Below are positions 21,001 through 32,956 of a stretch of 64,000 bases of DNA, piece after piece. The notes beneath the pieces are model-generated. The model had not been told where the DNA came from. It did no database searches and worked only from the letters and a program-made list of their open reading frames with translations. The stretch lies in contig NC_087084.1 of NCBI RefSeq assembly GCF_026151205.1, positions 15,843,337 to 15,907,336 on the forward strand, given 5' to 3'. The position numbers and the translations under genes are program-made. Source of the DNA: Bolinopsis microptera (lineage: Eukaryota > Ctenophora > Tentaculata > Lobata > Bolinopsidae). Every line of letters starts with the position of its first letter. Position 1 is the stretch's first letter.

Positions 21001-23488
21001 TAAACTACCCCCCCCCCCCCCCCCCGTAGATGTACCCCGTCTCCCTACCCCCTGTCATCCCCCCGTCCCCCCCCCCGTAGATGTACCCCGTCTCCCTACC
21101 CCCAACCCCCCCCCCCCCCCCCCCGTAGATGTACCCCGTCCCCCCCCCCCCCCTCCCCGTCCCCCCCCAGCAACCCGTCCCCTCTCTCACACCTCCCTTC
21201 TCAGGTTTATCCCAGTCTACTATGGACGACTTTATGGTTCGTAAAGATATTGTAGCTCACACCAGACTAGATCCCAGAGACAGAATCAAGGCTATTAAAG
21301 GCTTCATTTGTAACGTGAAGGAGTCACCTGAGGCCACTGAAGAGCTCAGACGCTGGAACCTCCATATCGGTTAGTAACCAGATAGTAACCAAGATAGTAA
21401 CCAGATAGTAACCAGATAGAACCTCCATATCGGTAAGTAACAAGAAAGTAATCGGATTTATATTCGATTAGTAAAATGTTTACTGATAATTGTCCAGTGT
21501 CCTCCATGATTACACACGTGCTGAATTACTTGCCTGATATATCTGAGAACTACTAAGTTGACTATTTGCTGTATTATTTCAGACGATGAAACATTACACG
21601 TACAAGGAAGAGTGCTGGAGTCTGAACAGATTATATTCGGGGGAGGAGGAAACACACATACTGTCGGAGAGAGAGCTGATTTCTCTCAAGCTACCACAGT
21701 CAACGCTCCACTCACACCCGTCAATCTCGACAACTGGTAAAAACATCTACTATTTACCTTTACTATTTACCTCATCTACTATTTACCTTTACTATTTACC
21801 TCATCTACTATTTACCTTTACTATTTAGTATTTACCTTTACTTTATTTTCTTATCTCCTCACCTCATCCCATCTTTTATTTAGGTTACTAATCTGAGTAA
21901 CTCCCAGGTTATTAACCTAAGTAACTCCCAGGTTACTAATCTGAGTAACTCCAAGGTTACTAACCTAAGTAACTACCATATTACTAATCTGAGTAACTCC
22001 CAGGTTACTAATCTGAGTAACTCCAAGGTTACTAACCTAAGTAACTCACAGGTTACTAACCTAAGTAACTCACAGGTTACTAACCTAAGTAACTCCCAGG
22101 TTACTAACCTAAGTAACTCCCAGGTTACTAGTATGTACGCAGCGGGATCAGAACAAAGGGCGTGATCTGGTAACGGTAATGAAGGAAGGAGCAAGGAAAC
22201 TGGGTATGAGAGTAGCGGCCCCTGTAGTACTGCCGCTCAGAGACGATAGGACGGAGAGCTTTATAAGGTAAATATAGTTAGTTACTAGTACTAGTAACTA
22301 ACCTTAGTTACAAGTAACTAACCTTAGTTAACTATTATAAGTAACAAGTACAAGTAACTAATATTAGTTAACTATTATGAGTAACAAGTACAAGTAACTG
22401 ATATTAGTTAACTATTATGAGTAACAAGTACAAGTAACTGATATTAGTAACTACAATTTGTAGTGTACTAGAATAAGTAACCAGTATTTAACATTTTAAC
22501 ACTGTTCCACCACAGAGCGATAACTAGTAACCACTCTAATGATGTGCAGCTGGTGGTTACCATAGTTCCCTCTGACAGAGACGACCGCTATAACGCTATA
22601 AAGCAGCTGTGTTACATTGACATAGCTATAGCTTCTCAAGTAATCAGGACTAGGACCCTGTCCCAGCCTCAGAAGCTGAGGAATGTAGTTCAGAAGATAA
22701 TGCTGCAGATAAACGCTAAGTTAGGAGGGGAGTTGTGGGCGTGTAATATCCCTCTGGGTAATGCTATGATAGTAGGTATAGACACTTACCACGACCCAAC
22801 TAGCCGGGCAGGCTCCTCCTTTACTGGGTTTGTAGCCTCAATGAACAAGATTACTACCCAGTACTTCTCTACTTCTAGAGAGGAAGAGAGAGGTCAGGAG
22901 TTCTCCTCCTCTCTACAGAACATGATGACAGCTGCTTTGCAAAAGTACCTGGAGAAGAACGCTAAGTTACCGGAGCGTATCATAGTGTTTAGGGACGGGG
23001 TGTCGGAGGGACAGTTCTCTGTGGTTAAACAGTACGAAGTAGCACAGTTTGAAGCAGCCTTCTCTCATCTAGAGGGAGGTTACAAGCCCCAGCTAGTAGT
23101 GGTTGTGGTGCAGAAGAGAATTAGAACTAGAATGTTCTACAGTGAGGGGGAAGGTAACAGAGGCAAGGTAATGAACGCTCCCCCAGGTACAGTGCTAGAT
23201 CACACAGTTACTAGTGATACTCTCTACGACTTCTACCTGGTCTCCCAGCATGTGGGGAAAGGAACAGTCACCCCCTCTCATTACGTAGTAGTACACAACA
23301 CCAGTACTCTAAAACCTGACCACATTCAGAAACTCAGTTACAAGTTAACCCACATGTACTGGAACTGGCCGGGTACTGTGAGGGTACCTTCAGTCTGCCT
23401 ATACGCTCACAAGATAGCTTATATGCACGGGCAACATCTCCACCGTCCTGCAGCTCCTGCCATGTCAGATAGACTCTTCTATCTTTAG
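18022..23488 (+). CDS. piwi: PIWI-clade Argonaute, complete (copy 1)
   Basis: Twelve exons join in phase: 18022-18101, 18245-18434, 19323-19486, 19707-19828, 19963-20146, 20271-20428, 20612-20792, 20923-20999, 21205-21369, 21583-21736, 22124-22267, 22516-23488. They encode 863 aa plus TAG. The ATG follows an in-frame TGA six bases upstream. The N terminus has Arg-Gly motifs (GRGG; RGAGVGR), which in known PIWI proteins are methylated and bind Tudor proteins. The PAZ domain spans about 246-360 (TRYNNQTYRVDDIVW, ISYIEYY). MID is about 480-580. The PIWI domain carries the slicer tetrad as D629 (VGIDTYHD), E668 (GQEF), D700 (FRDG) and H838 (YAHK), and the protein ends RLFYL. PIWI proteins bind piRNAs and silence transposons, which suits the transposon-rich surroundings. 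All key residues are present, so it should be an active slicer. Confidence 0.95.
18443..18885. other. About 440-bp segment in piwi copy 1 intron 2, absent from copy 2
   Basis: After exon 2 both copies read GGTGGGTGAT, then copy 1 runs through about 440 bp before rejoining copy 2 at the GAGCTACATT/TAGCTACAGT text. It holds no open gene. The breakpoints are blurred, so I cannot say whether copy 1 gained it or copy 2 lost it. Confidence 0.5.
21370..21445 (+). repeat. Donor-junction copy after piwi exon 9
   Basis: Exon 9 ends AACCTCCATATCG before GTTAGTAACC. After four AGATAGTAACC-type units the text AACCTCCATATCG-GTAAGTAAC appears again, so the exon edge and donor are copied. Copy 2 shows the same at 62690-62830, with more AGATAGTAACC units. 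Confidence 0.75.
21882..22123 (+). repeat. 24-bp array built on the acceptor of piwi exon 11
   Basis: About ten copies of GGTTACTAACCTAAGTAACT-CCCA lead into exon 11, which itself begins CAG-GTTACTAGTATG. Each unit therefore contains CCCAG plus the first seven exon bases. Read in frame from exon 10, a decoy copy gives WLLT then TAA, so only the last copy is productive. The matching array in copy 2 is at 63205-63581. Confidence 0.85.
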
Positions 23489-24987
23489 TTACCATGACAA
23501 CATCTCCACCGTCCTGCTGCTCCTGCTATGTCAGATAGACTCTTCTACCTCTAGTAATTCCAGGTATTGTACCTCAAGACAATGTTAATCAGTTTATGAG
23601 AACTGCTATGTTTTTGACTTTGTTCTATAGTGCTCTCATTTGAAGTTAGTCACTACCAGAATAGAACGTTAACCGAGGTAACCAGGGTAACGGGTAACCA
23701 GGGTAACCAGGGTAACGCTAACCAAAGAATCTAAGTGTCTGATTAATATAATGTAAGATAAATCCTCCTCAAACCAGACTAAAACTTCAGATGAGAACAT
23801 TGTAAATATTATAATAATGTGACACTAGTTTCTCTACTTTGTGGTGTCTGGTAAATGGGAAAGCTTGTTACTAGTACTATACTAGTACTATTTGTAAAGT
23901 AGTTGTAAGGCCCCTTGTTACGTGTGTTTAATTTAGTGAGTTTATTTTAATTATCATTAATATTGCTGCACCCACTTTACCCACTTTACTGCCATCACAT
24001 CACAATGAATGTTACGATTAAAAGATTTTTCATCAGTGCCACTTTTTTCTCCACATTTATGTGGCTGCAAGTTTTTATTGTAATTAACCAGTATTTTCTG
24101 GGCATGAACATTATTTTGTTAATTTTATGACTAGGGGAAGTGGTAGTAGGACAGTACTACCCCACCCCAGAAATTCGTTTTGTTAAATGTCTGAAAATGA
24201 GTTTCATGATATCAGAGTATTTTTTCATTATTTTATTGTTCTATTCAAAACACCCTTACTTGGGCAGAAATTAGAAGTTAGAACTATAAAAATACAGTAT
24301 CTATATTTTTATAATAATAAACCCTAATAAGGATTGTAATGAGGGTTGTGAAGGAAAAGATAGGTGCTGACAGTCAAACGTGTAGCGGTACAAAACTGGA
24401 TGGCGCGGCGACAATTTCATGGAGTCCTAAAACTACTTGTTACACTCGCCGCGCGCGCGCCATTGACACGCCACTTTGAAGTGTACCATTCGGCGTCCAC
24501 ACTTCACGATTGCAACCAAATTCGTGACCCGTCACCAATTTTGCACTGGCTTCTGTGTGGAAATTTCATCTAGTTAACCCCATTAATTCCCCCCAGAATA
24601 CTGATGTAACATTCCCTTCAGTACCGAGACGTGAACATGCCCTTAAAGTAATTGTACTAAATCTTGGGAATGCTTTCACTGAGTCAAATAATTCAAATAA
24701 CACATAAACAACTCTAACATCACTGATATAATATCCCATGAATCGTTGGAGAATTTAGCACAAGCAAAGCGTAACCGACTCGGTAAAAATAAGAACTAAT
24801 TAAATCACAGTAATTTCTATTCAAAATAAAGTTCGCTGAAAAATAGATAACTCAAAACCTGAAACATTCCCGCTATATAAATAGATAGGTCAGTTTGTTG
24901 CTAAATTTTTTACAATGATACTGTCACTATTGAAATCCTGGCAGTGGTATCATGGTAACGTGTTGTCATGGTAACGAGTTCTGATAT
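23489..24987. other. Intergenic region after piwi copy 1, with a copy of its last codons
   Basis: 23498-23554 repeats the last 57 bases of the piwi coding sequence (ACATCTCCACCGTCCTG through the TAG) with four or five changes, just after the real stop. GGTAACCAG words follow at 23678-23715. A GC-rich patch at 24395-24475 (CGCCGCGCGCGCGCC) interrupts otherwise AT-rich DNA. No further exon is supported; this lies between two convergent genes. Confidence 0.5.
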
Positions 24988-27949
24988 TCAACTTCCACTT
25001 TCGCTTCCGCTGAACTTAACAAGAACCTCGTCTAATACTTCTTCCAGCTTGCTAGAGGAATCTGAAATAGAGAAACACTCAGTAACCATATCGAGGGGGG
25101 GGGTGTCCAACCCCAAAAAAAAACATTTTACCTAATTTCTATTTTGGGAATGGGTTTTTTTTTGGGGCTTTTTTGGATTTTTTCCCCTGTTTTTGTAACT
25201 TGTTTAATCTAATTCGACTACATTGAAAACAAAACATATCAGTAACCAGTTGAAGACGATTAGCACAAATCTACTATAATCGCCCTCTCCCAGTTACCAA
25301 CTACCAATATTCTGAATAATCCTGATAGGAACCTACCAAACAGTGATTTGGAGTGTTGCGAATCCTCTGTGTAGTCGTGAGCGAACTGTCCGGTTGCTAT
25401 AGCGACTTCTCGACACAGGTCCAATATATCAATATCTGAGTAAACAAATTTTACAAACAGGTTTTAGCTGTAACCGTAGTAACAAGCTAAAAATGACTAT
25501 ATAACCCCCCCCCCCCCCCCCCCCCCCCCCCAGAATAACACCGAGAACTCGCCTGATATGCTGTGGTTTTGAAACTCAGCCGGGGGGTCGACCCCCCACT
25601 CTGCCTCACATAAAGCTGTAGGCATTTCTAGTCTCTCAATACACATACTAAAAACTAAAAGCTTGTCGGATTTAAACTTGACATAAAATACAACTATAAT
25701 TAGAAACGATCAACTGTGCCAGACAAATTTAGTACAATATATAAACTATAGAGATGTGTTTGAATGTATGTTATTTAGTACAATATATAAACTATAGAGA
25801 TGTGTTTGAATGTATGCTATATTGTACAGTCCTCCAAATAACAGTAGGCTGCTCTACCAAACCAAACTAAAGAACAATCCTGTGCAGCTAAGTAAACCAA
25901 ACCAAATGCAGCTAGCTATGTACTAATTCATAAACATTCTGATTACTGACAATAGCCAGTCTCGTATTTCCAAATTAAGGAGAATTAGGATTATTAGTGT
26001 AATTAGAGAGCCGCTGACTGACCACTCCGCAAGCAATTCCATCCTATTAAGTGCTGATTGAGCTAATGTAGACATATGACCCCGGACCCGACTCACTTTA
26101 CCCACTGATGGTAATATCTAGTGGTATGTTACCATGACAACACGTTACCTAATGGTATTATCTAGTGTAATGAGAAAGTAAAGTGTGTTTCTTAGCAAGA
26201 TCACACGCTGTGTACTACCACTATTACTACTATAAACTATTAACTATATACTCATTGAAATAGCAAGATCCAAATATTTACATGTTACTGGTTAGTTACT
26301 ATTAAGTTATTATAGTTACTATAGTAACAACGTTAAAATATCACTACTAGTACATATTTAAAAGCTAATTTGAAGTTATCAGCACCGAAGAAACAGCGCA
26401 CACAGCAGCAACTGTCGCGCTAATTAGATGTAGACAAATATAGCCGGGCTATTTTCAAACCGCAGTTTTTCTGCTGATTTGAACTGAGCATTTCACGTGG
26501 TAATATAACTGTGAATCAGAAAATATTACATAATAATTACTAATAATTACTATAATCATAGAGTGTTTACTATTATGTGTACATTTTTATAGTTTCATTT
26601 CTTGGCTCTACGGAACCAATCCAACAATTAGTCCTTGCAATTTCTAAACATTCTATTTCAATAGAAAATAAAAATCTCACCCGGATTAGAGAATGTATCT
26701 TCGTCTCCCAACATAATGTCGTCACCTAGAATATAGGGGAGTCACCTTGACTATAGCTATAATAGGGGTCACCTACAATATATAGGCGCAAACTATAATA
26801 GAAAGGGGGTATTCTGTCCAAGAAGCTAGTGGAAGAAGCCCCGTGATATTCTACAAGCCGTAGTACATACATACGTCATACAAGGCATATAAGGCTGTTT
26901 CGGATAATGACAAATATCAGTCACAATTTGTGACTCACAAAAGCAGTTACCTCCGGGTCGTGGTATAATATATCAGATGCAGAGACTGGTTACCTGGTTA
27001 CCTGGTTACCTGGTTACCTGGTTACCTGGTTACCTGGTTACCTGGTCACCTGGTTACCTGGTTACCTGGTTACCTGGTAAGCAGTTACCTCCGGGGCGTG
27101 GTATATTTAAAGTCACGTGACGGTACATTAGAACTATATATCAGATGCAGAGACAGCTTGAAGCTGAAAATCTAAGTACAAATGACAAAATAAAACTTAG
27201 TTGAGTGTGGATCCACAGAGAAATACTGATTATCGCACAGTATGCTATATTGTTATAGTGTTATAGTAAATTGTCGTACATTGTACCGAACTTCGATTAG
27301 CTCAGTCGTGGAAAGTCGTATATAGACTCTGTAAAGCCATGGTAACTATCACTATGGCAAGTGGCAACTATCTAAACCACTATCATCTAGGTTCATAGTT
27401 TGGAGAGACCGGACAAAAACGATATCACTCAAATTATTAGATCATCACAACACGTGACATGACGTCACACCACGTGACATGACGTCACAACACGTGACAT
27501 GACGTCACACCACGTGACATGACGTCACACCACGTGATATTATGTGTATAAAAAGGACCAGTCAGGCGTGGGCTCTGGCTGCCTCGAGTGAAGGTTGGTA
27601 ACGGATGTGTGCAATGTGCAGGTTGACACATCTTAGTGTAACTTCCTTGATGTTAGTCACATTTATTGCATATTTATTAAAAGTGCACTTATATAATATT
27701 GTACTAATATAGCGTGCACATCCAGGGCACCTAATTTTACCATGGCAACGCTGGACACTTAACCCAGGGTCACCATAACAGCAGGATATCAGGTTCATTC
27801 ATCATTGACCAGTCATCCTCTCCTTTGCCTAGCAAAGTAGCAATGCCAAAATAAATATGTGGGTGCAATTCGAATATAATAGCTACAAGCTATTATATTA
27901 GCAGCACTGGAAGACATTTACAGTAGCGAAACTTACCAGCGAACTCCAT
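24988..27949 (-). CDS. Small acidic protein of unknown family, five exons
   Basis: Exons 27937-27949, 26681-26725, 25553-25627, 25337-25435 and 24988-25061 join in phase to give 101 aa and TGA. Exon 1 encodes MEFA plus one base. The intron after exon 3 would start with GC (CAG then GCGAGT), an uncommon but well-formed donor; the others are GT-AG. The N-terminal half is acidic (DDIMLGDEDTF, CEAEWGVDPPAEF). The C-terminal half looks helical (ILDLCREVAIATGQF, SSSKLEEVLDEVLVKF). I see no signal peptide, membrane segment or motif I can assign. It could be a small adaptor or coiled-coil subunit. The first intron is 1.2 kb and contains the GGTTACCT and CRE/E-box repeats. Four phase-compatible junctions make the model credible; function is unknown. 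Confidence 0.6.
25700..25826. repeat. Tandem duplication in an intron
   Basis: A block of about 45 bp containing AAACTATAGAGATGTGTTTG is present twice in a row, in the second intron of the 101-aa gene. Confidence 0.8.
26987..27078. repeat. 8-bp GGTTACCT repeat
   Basis: About ten tandem copies of GGTTACCT, bracketed by two copies of GCAGTTACCTCCGGG-CGTGGTATA text (26942 and 27081). On the minus strand, which is the sense strand here, the unit reads AGGTAACC. The same 8-mer fills introns of piwi copy 2. Confidence 0.85.
27451..27545. promoter_or_regulatory. Array of alternating CACGTG and TGACGTCA sites
   Basis: A 19-bp unit (CACGTGACATGACGTCACA) repeats about four to five times. Each unit holds a palindromic E-box (CACGTG) and a perfect CRE (TGACGTCA), the consensus sites of bHLH and CREB/ATF factors in animals. 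It lies in intron 1 of the 101-aa gene, about 400 bp downstream of its start codon, so it could act as an intragenic enhancer or simply be a minisatellite that spells these sites. Confidence 0.55.
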
Positions 27950-28830
27950 ACTAATAGTGGTTACTAGTTACTAGTATTACTATGATAACAGCAAACAGAT
28001 CTGTGCAGAAAACGACTCTATACAGAAAGAGAGAGTTCAACTATAGCACATAATAATCGCTGCTCATTGATGTCCACCATCTGGCCTTATAAGGAATAAT
28101 ATGGTGGCCGGGGCTCTCTGATCTCATCACTGGAGCAGGGTCGTTAAATTATGCAGCAGTAATATCATACACAGTTGTTCATTACTCTCTCCTTATATGG
28201 GCATCACGTGACACAGTTGTTCATTACTCAGCATGTTGGGTAAAGAGTTGCAGGCCTGGCCAGATTGCATGCCACATGTGATTATCACGCTAAATCCTGT
28301 GAAAGGGGGAGGATTTCATTGGTCGCTCGCTTTGCACGTTTAATTCTGGCAACGGAGCGGACAATTTTACAGTAACAAGCACTCGGTGTAGGACAAGACG
28401 GTCAAACCTTTTAAAATTTGTCGCTATCTTACATTTACAAGAAAGAGAAAGAAATAAACTTTAGCATGTTTATATTGTATTACATTATTAGTACATTTTA
28501 TAGCATATACTTTGTCTTTAGCATGTTTAGTACATTTCCGGTTCGATCACAGCGTGGATCATCTTGGACTGATTCGGAGCCATTTTGAAGTCGACTCTGC
28601 TTCATATTCCTAATATAATGCCAATGGAATGTACTCGATTTATATAGTGACAATTGCTAAAGCTAAGCAGCTTCATGAGCATGTTTCATCTCTGATGTTT
28701 ATCCTCAGTCCATTTGCCACTCGTCCTCCTTCGATGTTCAACTTTCCATAGATTTTCCTGGCATCTGCTACACACTTGATTCACGATGTCAATCCTTCGC
28801 ATCTCGCCGATCTTTGACCATTGTTAATGG
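27950..28830. other. Upstream region of the 101-aa gene, no exon supported
   Basis: This is the expected promoter side of the minus-strand 101-aa gene. Near 28140-28240 the text CAGTTGTTCATTACTC is present twice. At 28680-28820 the minus strand has short open stretches that might be a decayed retroelement, but without a recognisable motif. Confidence 0.35.
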
Positions 28831-31455
28831 TCTGACCCGGCGCGCGCTACTTCGTAGCACTTGCCATCGGGCCAACATTTCGAGAAGAAAGCGGCGCGCG
28901 CTACTTCGAAGAAATTTAGACGAGTAACATCCGTCAAGCCGATCTGCATAAGCATTATTGGATGCGCGCGCGACCCAGTATAGTAGTGCATCGCGCTACA
29001 ACTCAGGCTAATATGTTCATAAACATAATAGAATAGAGATCCGGCGGAATGACAGGCTGAGCGCGGCCCAGTAAGATTGTCGATTGACGGTGTCAACCTT
29101 CGTGCTTCGCAGCTCTAACCGCTAATAAAAAATAACGCCTATCTAACGAAGCATTATTGGATTTACTGGGCGGCGCTCAAGCTCAGCCTGTCATTCCGCC
29201 TAGCCCTAATCTCTATTCTATTATTATGAATATAAATATAATCAATAAAAGCCTGACCTGGGGTCCCCAGGTAAGCATGAGAAAATCTACTTGTAGCGCG
29301 ATTACAGATTAGATTGTAGATGCACTATAAGTATACACAAGATCACACGAGATGGACAGCATCACTGGGCCACGCCGAGCTGCAAAGGCCAAGGATCTTT
29401 AAGCAGGGGTCCGGTCGTTGATCGTTCACATTACTACGTAATCTGCAGCCGAGGGGATGGGTTTCGCTAGTGTAATTTGTACACGATAGCTATGTCAATG
29501 TGTAAAACTGACTACGCGTACTATACGGAGGGGGGTTAAAAATTGTGAGCGTGCTAAATCACTCTACAGTCGCGATCTTCGAAATTGTTTTAGAAGGGCC
29601 CCTGACAATTGCCTCTGACAATTGCAAATTGAAACCAACTTCAATCGCGATCGATGTATTTTCGGACGCTGAATCCGAATCACCCCCCATGGGCATGACA
29701 TAGAGTTAAAATGCTCCCCTGACGAGATATTGGCGAAAAACTGTCTCGATCACGTGATATGACCGTAAAACTAAAACTATAAGGAAGTTAGTCTAATTTC
29801 TCGTTAGGGTGTAACTTTAACTTTAAGCATATGCTTTTGTTAAGGATTGGGTTAGGGTTACGATCAGATTAACAGGTGATACTCGTAAAATATTTGTTCC
29901 ATAAATTACAGGCCCTTGACGAGTCCAACTTGGCGCGCGTCCTGGTACTGCATACTGGTAGGTTTTGTAGCGCGATGCGTTACTGTGCCGCACCGCGCAC
30001 TCAATGAGGTTTCTCACAGCGAGCTGAAATGAATTGACATCGTCAATAATGTAGGTAATGTAGGTAATAATGGTAGGTTATAAACCTACAAGGATCAGAT
30101 TAATGGGTTAGGGTTTCGAATAGTTGTACAGGACCAGCTAGAGAAAGGGTTGAAAAAGTTACGTGACAGTCGAGTGTAGAGTGATTAATCATCATCCTAA
30201 AAATTGTCCAAAAAGTGATTACGTAATATTTGTCTCACGTTGTGGACGTGACCTTCACATAGCCATGTGTCTACGCGTACTGCGTGACGCGCTACTGTTG
30301 CTCTAACCAGAGCCCTCTCGCTTGCAGTAGCGCGCGACCGCCGAAGGATCTACTTGTGAAACAAGCGCGTCACGCAGTACGCGTAGGCACATGGCTATGT
30401 GTAGCGCTACTGCAAGCGAGAGGGCTTTGGTTATATATTAGAGCAAGACGTGACCCTCATTGCTCATCGTCATTTTATTTCGTTTAATAAGATACTCGTG
30501 CATTGCGGGCCCACTATACAACGTGAGGCGCTGGCAACTTAACTAATCAAATTTCAATTAGGTGACTTGAGGGCAATTTACTGGGCGGCGCTCAGCCTGA
30601 CATTCCGCCGAATCTTTATTATATTTATGAACATAATAGCCTGGAGTCCCTACGTTGTATGACCCGCCGCGCACGAAGTGCGCGGCTCCCCCTGTATCGT
30701 CGAAGACGATACAGGTAGTATAGTATAGTATAGGTCCACTATAGTGAAGCGACCGTGGGGGTCACCACGTGATACAAATAGTACACACATTTTTTTCTTT
30801 CATATTGGTAGAATCGTAAAATTGAACAAATTATGTGATTTTAGGGATGATGATTAATCACTTTCAACTCTACTGCTACACTCGACTGCCACGTGACTTC
30901 TTCAACCCGTTCTCTAGCTGGCCCTGAACGACTATTCGAAACCCTAACCCTCTAATCTGATCCCAACCCTTAACAAAAGCAAAAGCTGAAACCCTGACGA
31001 GAAGTTAGGCTAACTTCCTTATACGGTCATATCACGTGATCGGTGAGACAGTTTTTCGCCCATATCTCGGCATTTTAACCCTATGTCATGGCACATGGTA
31101 TGGGGTTAATAATAATATAACGGGTGATACTCGTAAAATATCTGTTCGGGACCGTTGACGAGTCCAACTCGGCGCGCGTCCTGGTACTGGTAGGTTGTTA
31201 AAACACATGGGGGTGATTCGGAATCAGCGTCCGAAAATACATCGATTGAAGTTAGTTTCAACTGTCTTTGAACAATCTCGAAGATCGATTGTAGTGATTT
31301 AGCACGCTCGAAAAGTATTATCCTATTGCGAATTGTGGACGTAGTTCATTGTTGTATCACGTGGTGACCCCCACGGTCGCTTCACTATACCCTGTAGAGT
31401 TTCGACGATACAGGGGGAGCCGCGCACTCGTGCGCGGCGGGTCATACAACGTATG
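28831..31455. mobile_element. Cluster of nested inverted repeats (foldback-type elements)
   Basis: Several inverted pairs are visible. (1) 29012-29074 with 29163-29233, plus a third copy at 30577-30639. (2) A long pair, left arm about 29545-30200 and right arm about 30845-31315, sharing GTGCTAAATCACT, TGTATTTTCGGACGCTGA and CAGTCGAGTGTAG. (3) 30262-30300 with 30360-30405 (CTACGCGTACTGCGTGACGCG). (4) 30660-30775 with 31345-31450 (CGTTGTATGACCCGCCGCGC). A separate block starting GGTGATACTCGTAAAATAT sits in both arms of pair 2 in direct orientation (29873 and 31122), so it inserted after the arms formed. GC-rich hairpins (GCCGCGCACGAAGTGCGCGGC) stand out. No transposase frame is seen. Confidence 0.65.
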
Positions 31456-32956
31456 ACAAGTTCATTGTGTGTTTTAACAGTGTATGCCCATCTTATTTTA
31501 CAGCTAGGGGGACAAATTTTCGGACGATTCCATTGTATGATCGTTTATTGCTTTACTCTGTCATGCTCGAGAAATATTCAATAAAGATGCATTTAGTGAT
31601 TTAAAGGGTGTGTCACTAGTTACCATGACAGCGAACACTCTTGCAGGTACCACCCGTATTCACACTCAGACCTGAGTTTAGTCATTTTCCGATACGAGAT
31701 TGGGGACGGGTTCTGAAAACAAACAAACAACAAACAGTTACCATGACAACACTGCGTACACAACTTTAAAACAGAGTCTTGGAATGTAGCTGATTTATAG
31801 TTAGCTTCTAAGAAGAAATTGATCATTAAAATATAACTTTAACCCAACTTTGACATTCCCGACCTTTTCCATTTTCAGACACTCTCCGCTCCCCGATTAC
31901 CACTTTAAGCATGGTGTACTGGCTATTTATTATTGGCTATTGTGTATAAATTACCCTGGCGTCAGCTTCTCCAAAGCCCCTCCCCTTATGTGAAGATCCC
32001 AAAGAACTAATTCACAATCTTAAAAGTAAAACACAGTATGTAGATTCTTGAAGCAAGAATTAAATCTCTAAAAAATTAAAAAGATCCTCGACTGAGACGT
32101 TGAACACCCCAGCGACCCTGAAATGAAGTTTCGTTAAATTAAATTATTTAAAGCTTACAAATAATGTCTCAATTATAGATTTATCAATTCATGATATTAC
32201 AGGCCAAAGTGTTGTCGTATGGACAATCAATATTGAAAGCATCCGGTATTAGCGCGGCTTGTGAAAAAGCAGAAAATCCAAGAGTAAAATGTGAACGATA
32301 CTTTGGACGCTACATGATTAAACATTTCGCGCGCGCTCTCTAGAACTCTCCGATGTGTCTTCCATGTTATCAGATAAACGTTGCCACTAACTTTATGTAT
32401 ATTCAGTTATGTCAGTGCTATTTTTAGTCCACTATTTCTTAACCACATGATATCAGTGTTTTAAGGAAGGGGAAGCATCATATCAATTTTACGAAAATGA
32501 GAGATATTAACTGTTTGCAATTTTAGGGCTGCAAACTATCAAAGTTTGGTATGAGGGGGGGGGGGGGGGTATGTATAAGTGATAGCACCTTGACACAGAA
32601 GGAAAGAGACAGAACATAGGGAATTATTTAAGAAATGTACTCTTGAGTGCTGCAATAAAAATAGTTGCAGGCAGTTCTCAACATATTTTCAGTATCTTAC
32701 AATTTGTACCGAACATATCCCCCTACATGTACTATAATAACATATTTAAACTATTTTCGCAACTACAATTAAATACATTTATCGAGAATTATGTAATGTA
32801 ACGCGATGGAAGTATTTTAAGCGGGCATATCCTGTCCAAACCCAGGATACATGACATACAGAATTTGGTTAAACTTGTTTGTATGAAAAGCATCAATACA
32901 TGATATAATATGATATAAATAATAAATTTAACTAACCTAAAAACTTAGCAGTTTGT
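31456..32956. other. Region downstream of TCTP; possible isolated minus-strand exons
   Basis: Two minus-strand stretches have an acceptor and an open frame to a stop: 31628-31718 (TTTTCAG, then NPSPISYRKMTKLRSECEYG and further residues to TAG) and about 32065-32115 (ATTTCAG, then VAGVFNVSVEDLFNF to TAA). They do not join to each other or to a neighbour, and I recognise neither. A G run lies at 32556-32570. The remainder is AT-rich without features. Confidence 0.25.

Noticed and set aside
24364-24573. 69-codon plus-strand frame in a GC-rich patch
   Set aside because: No family resemblance, no splice partner, and the composition shift alone can produce it.
28540-28600. Short minus-strand frame MAPNQSKMIHAVIEPEMY with stop
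   Set aside because: Eighteen codons only, with no neighbouring exon in phase.
29850-30965. TTAGGG-like telomeric words
   Set aside because: Only one or two units at each place and they belong to the inverted repeat arms.
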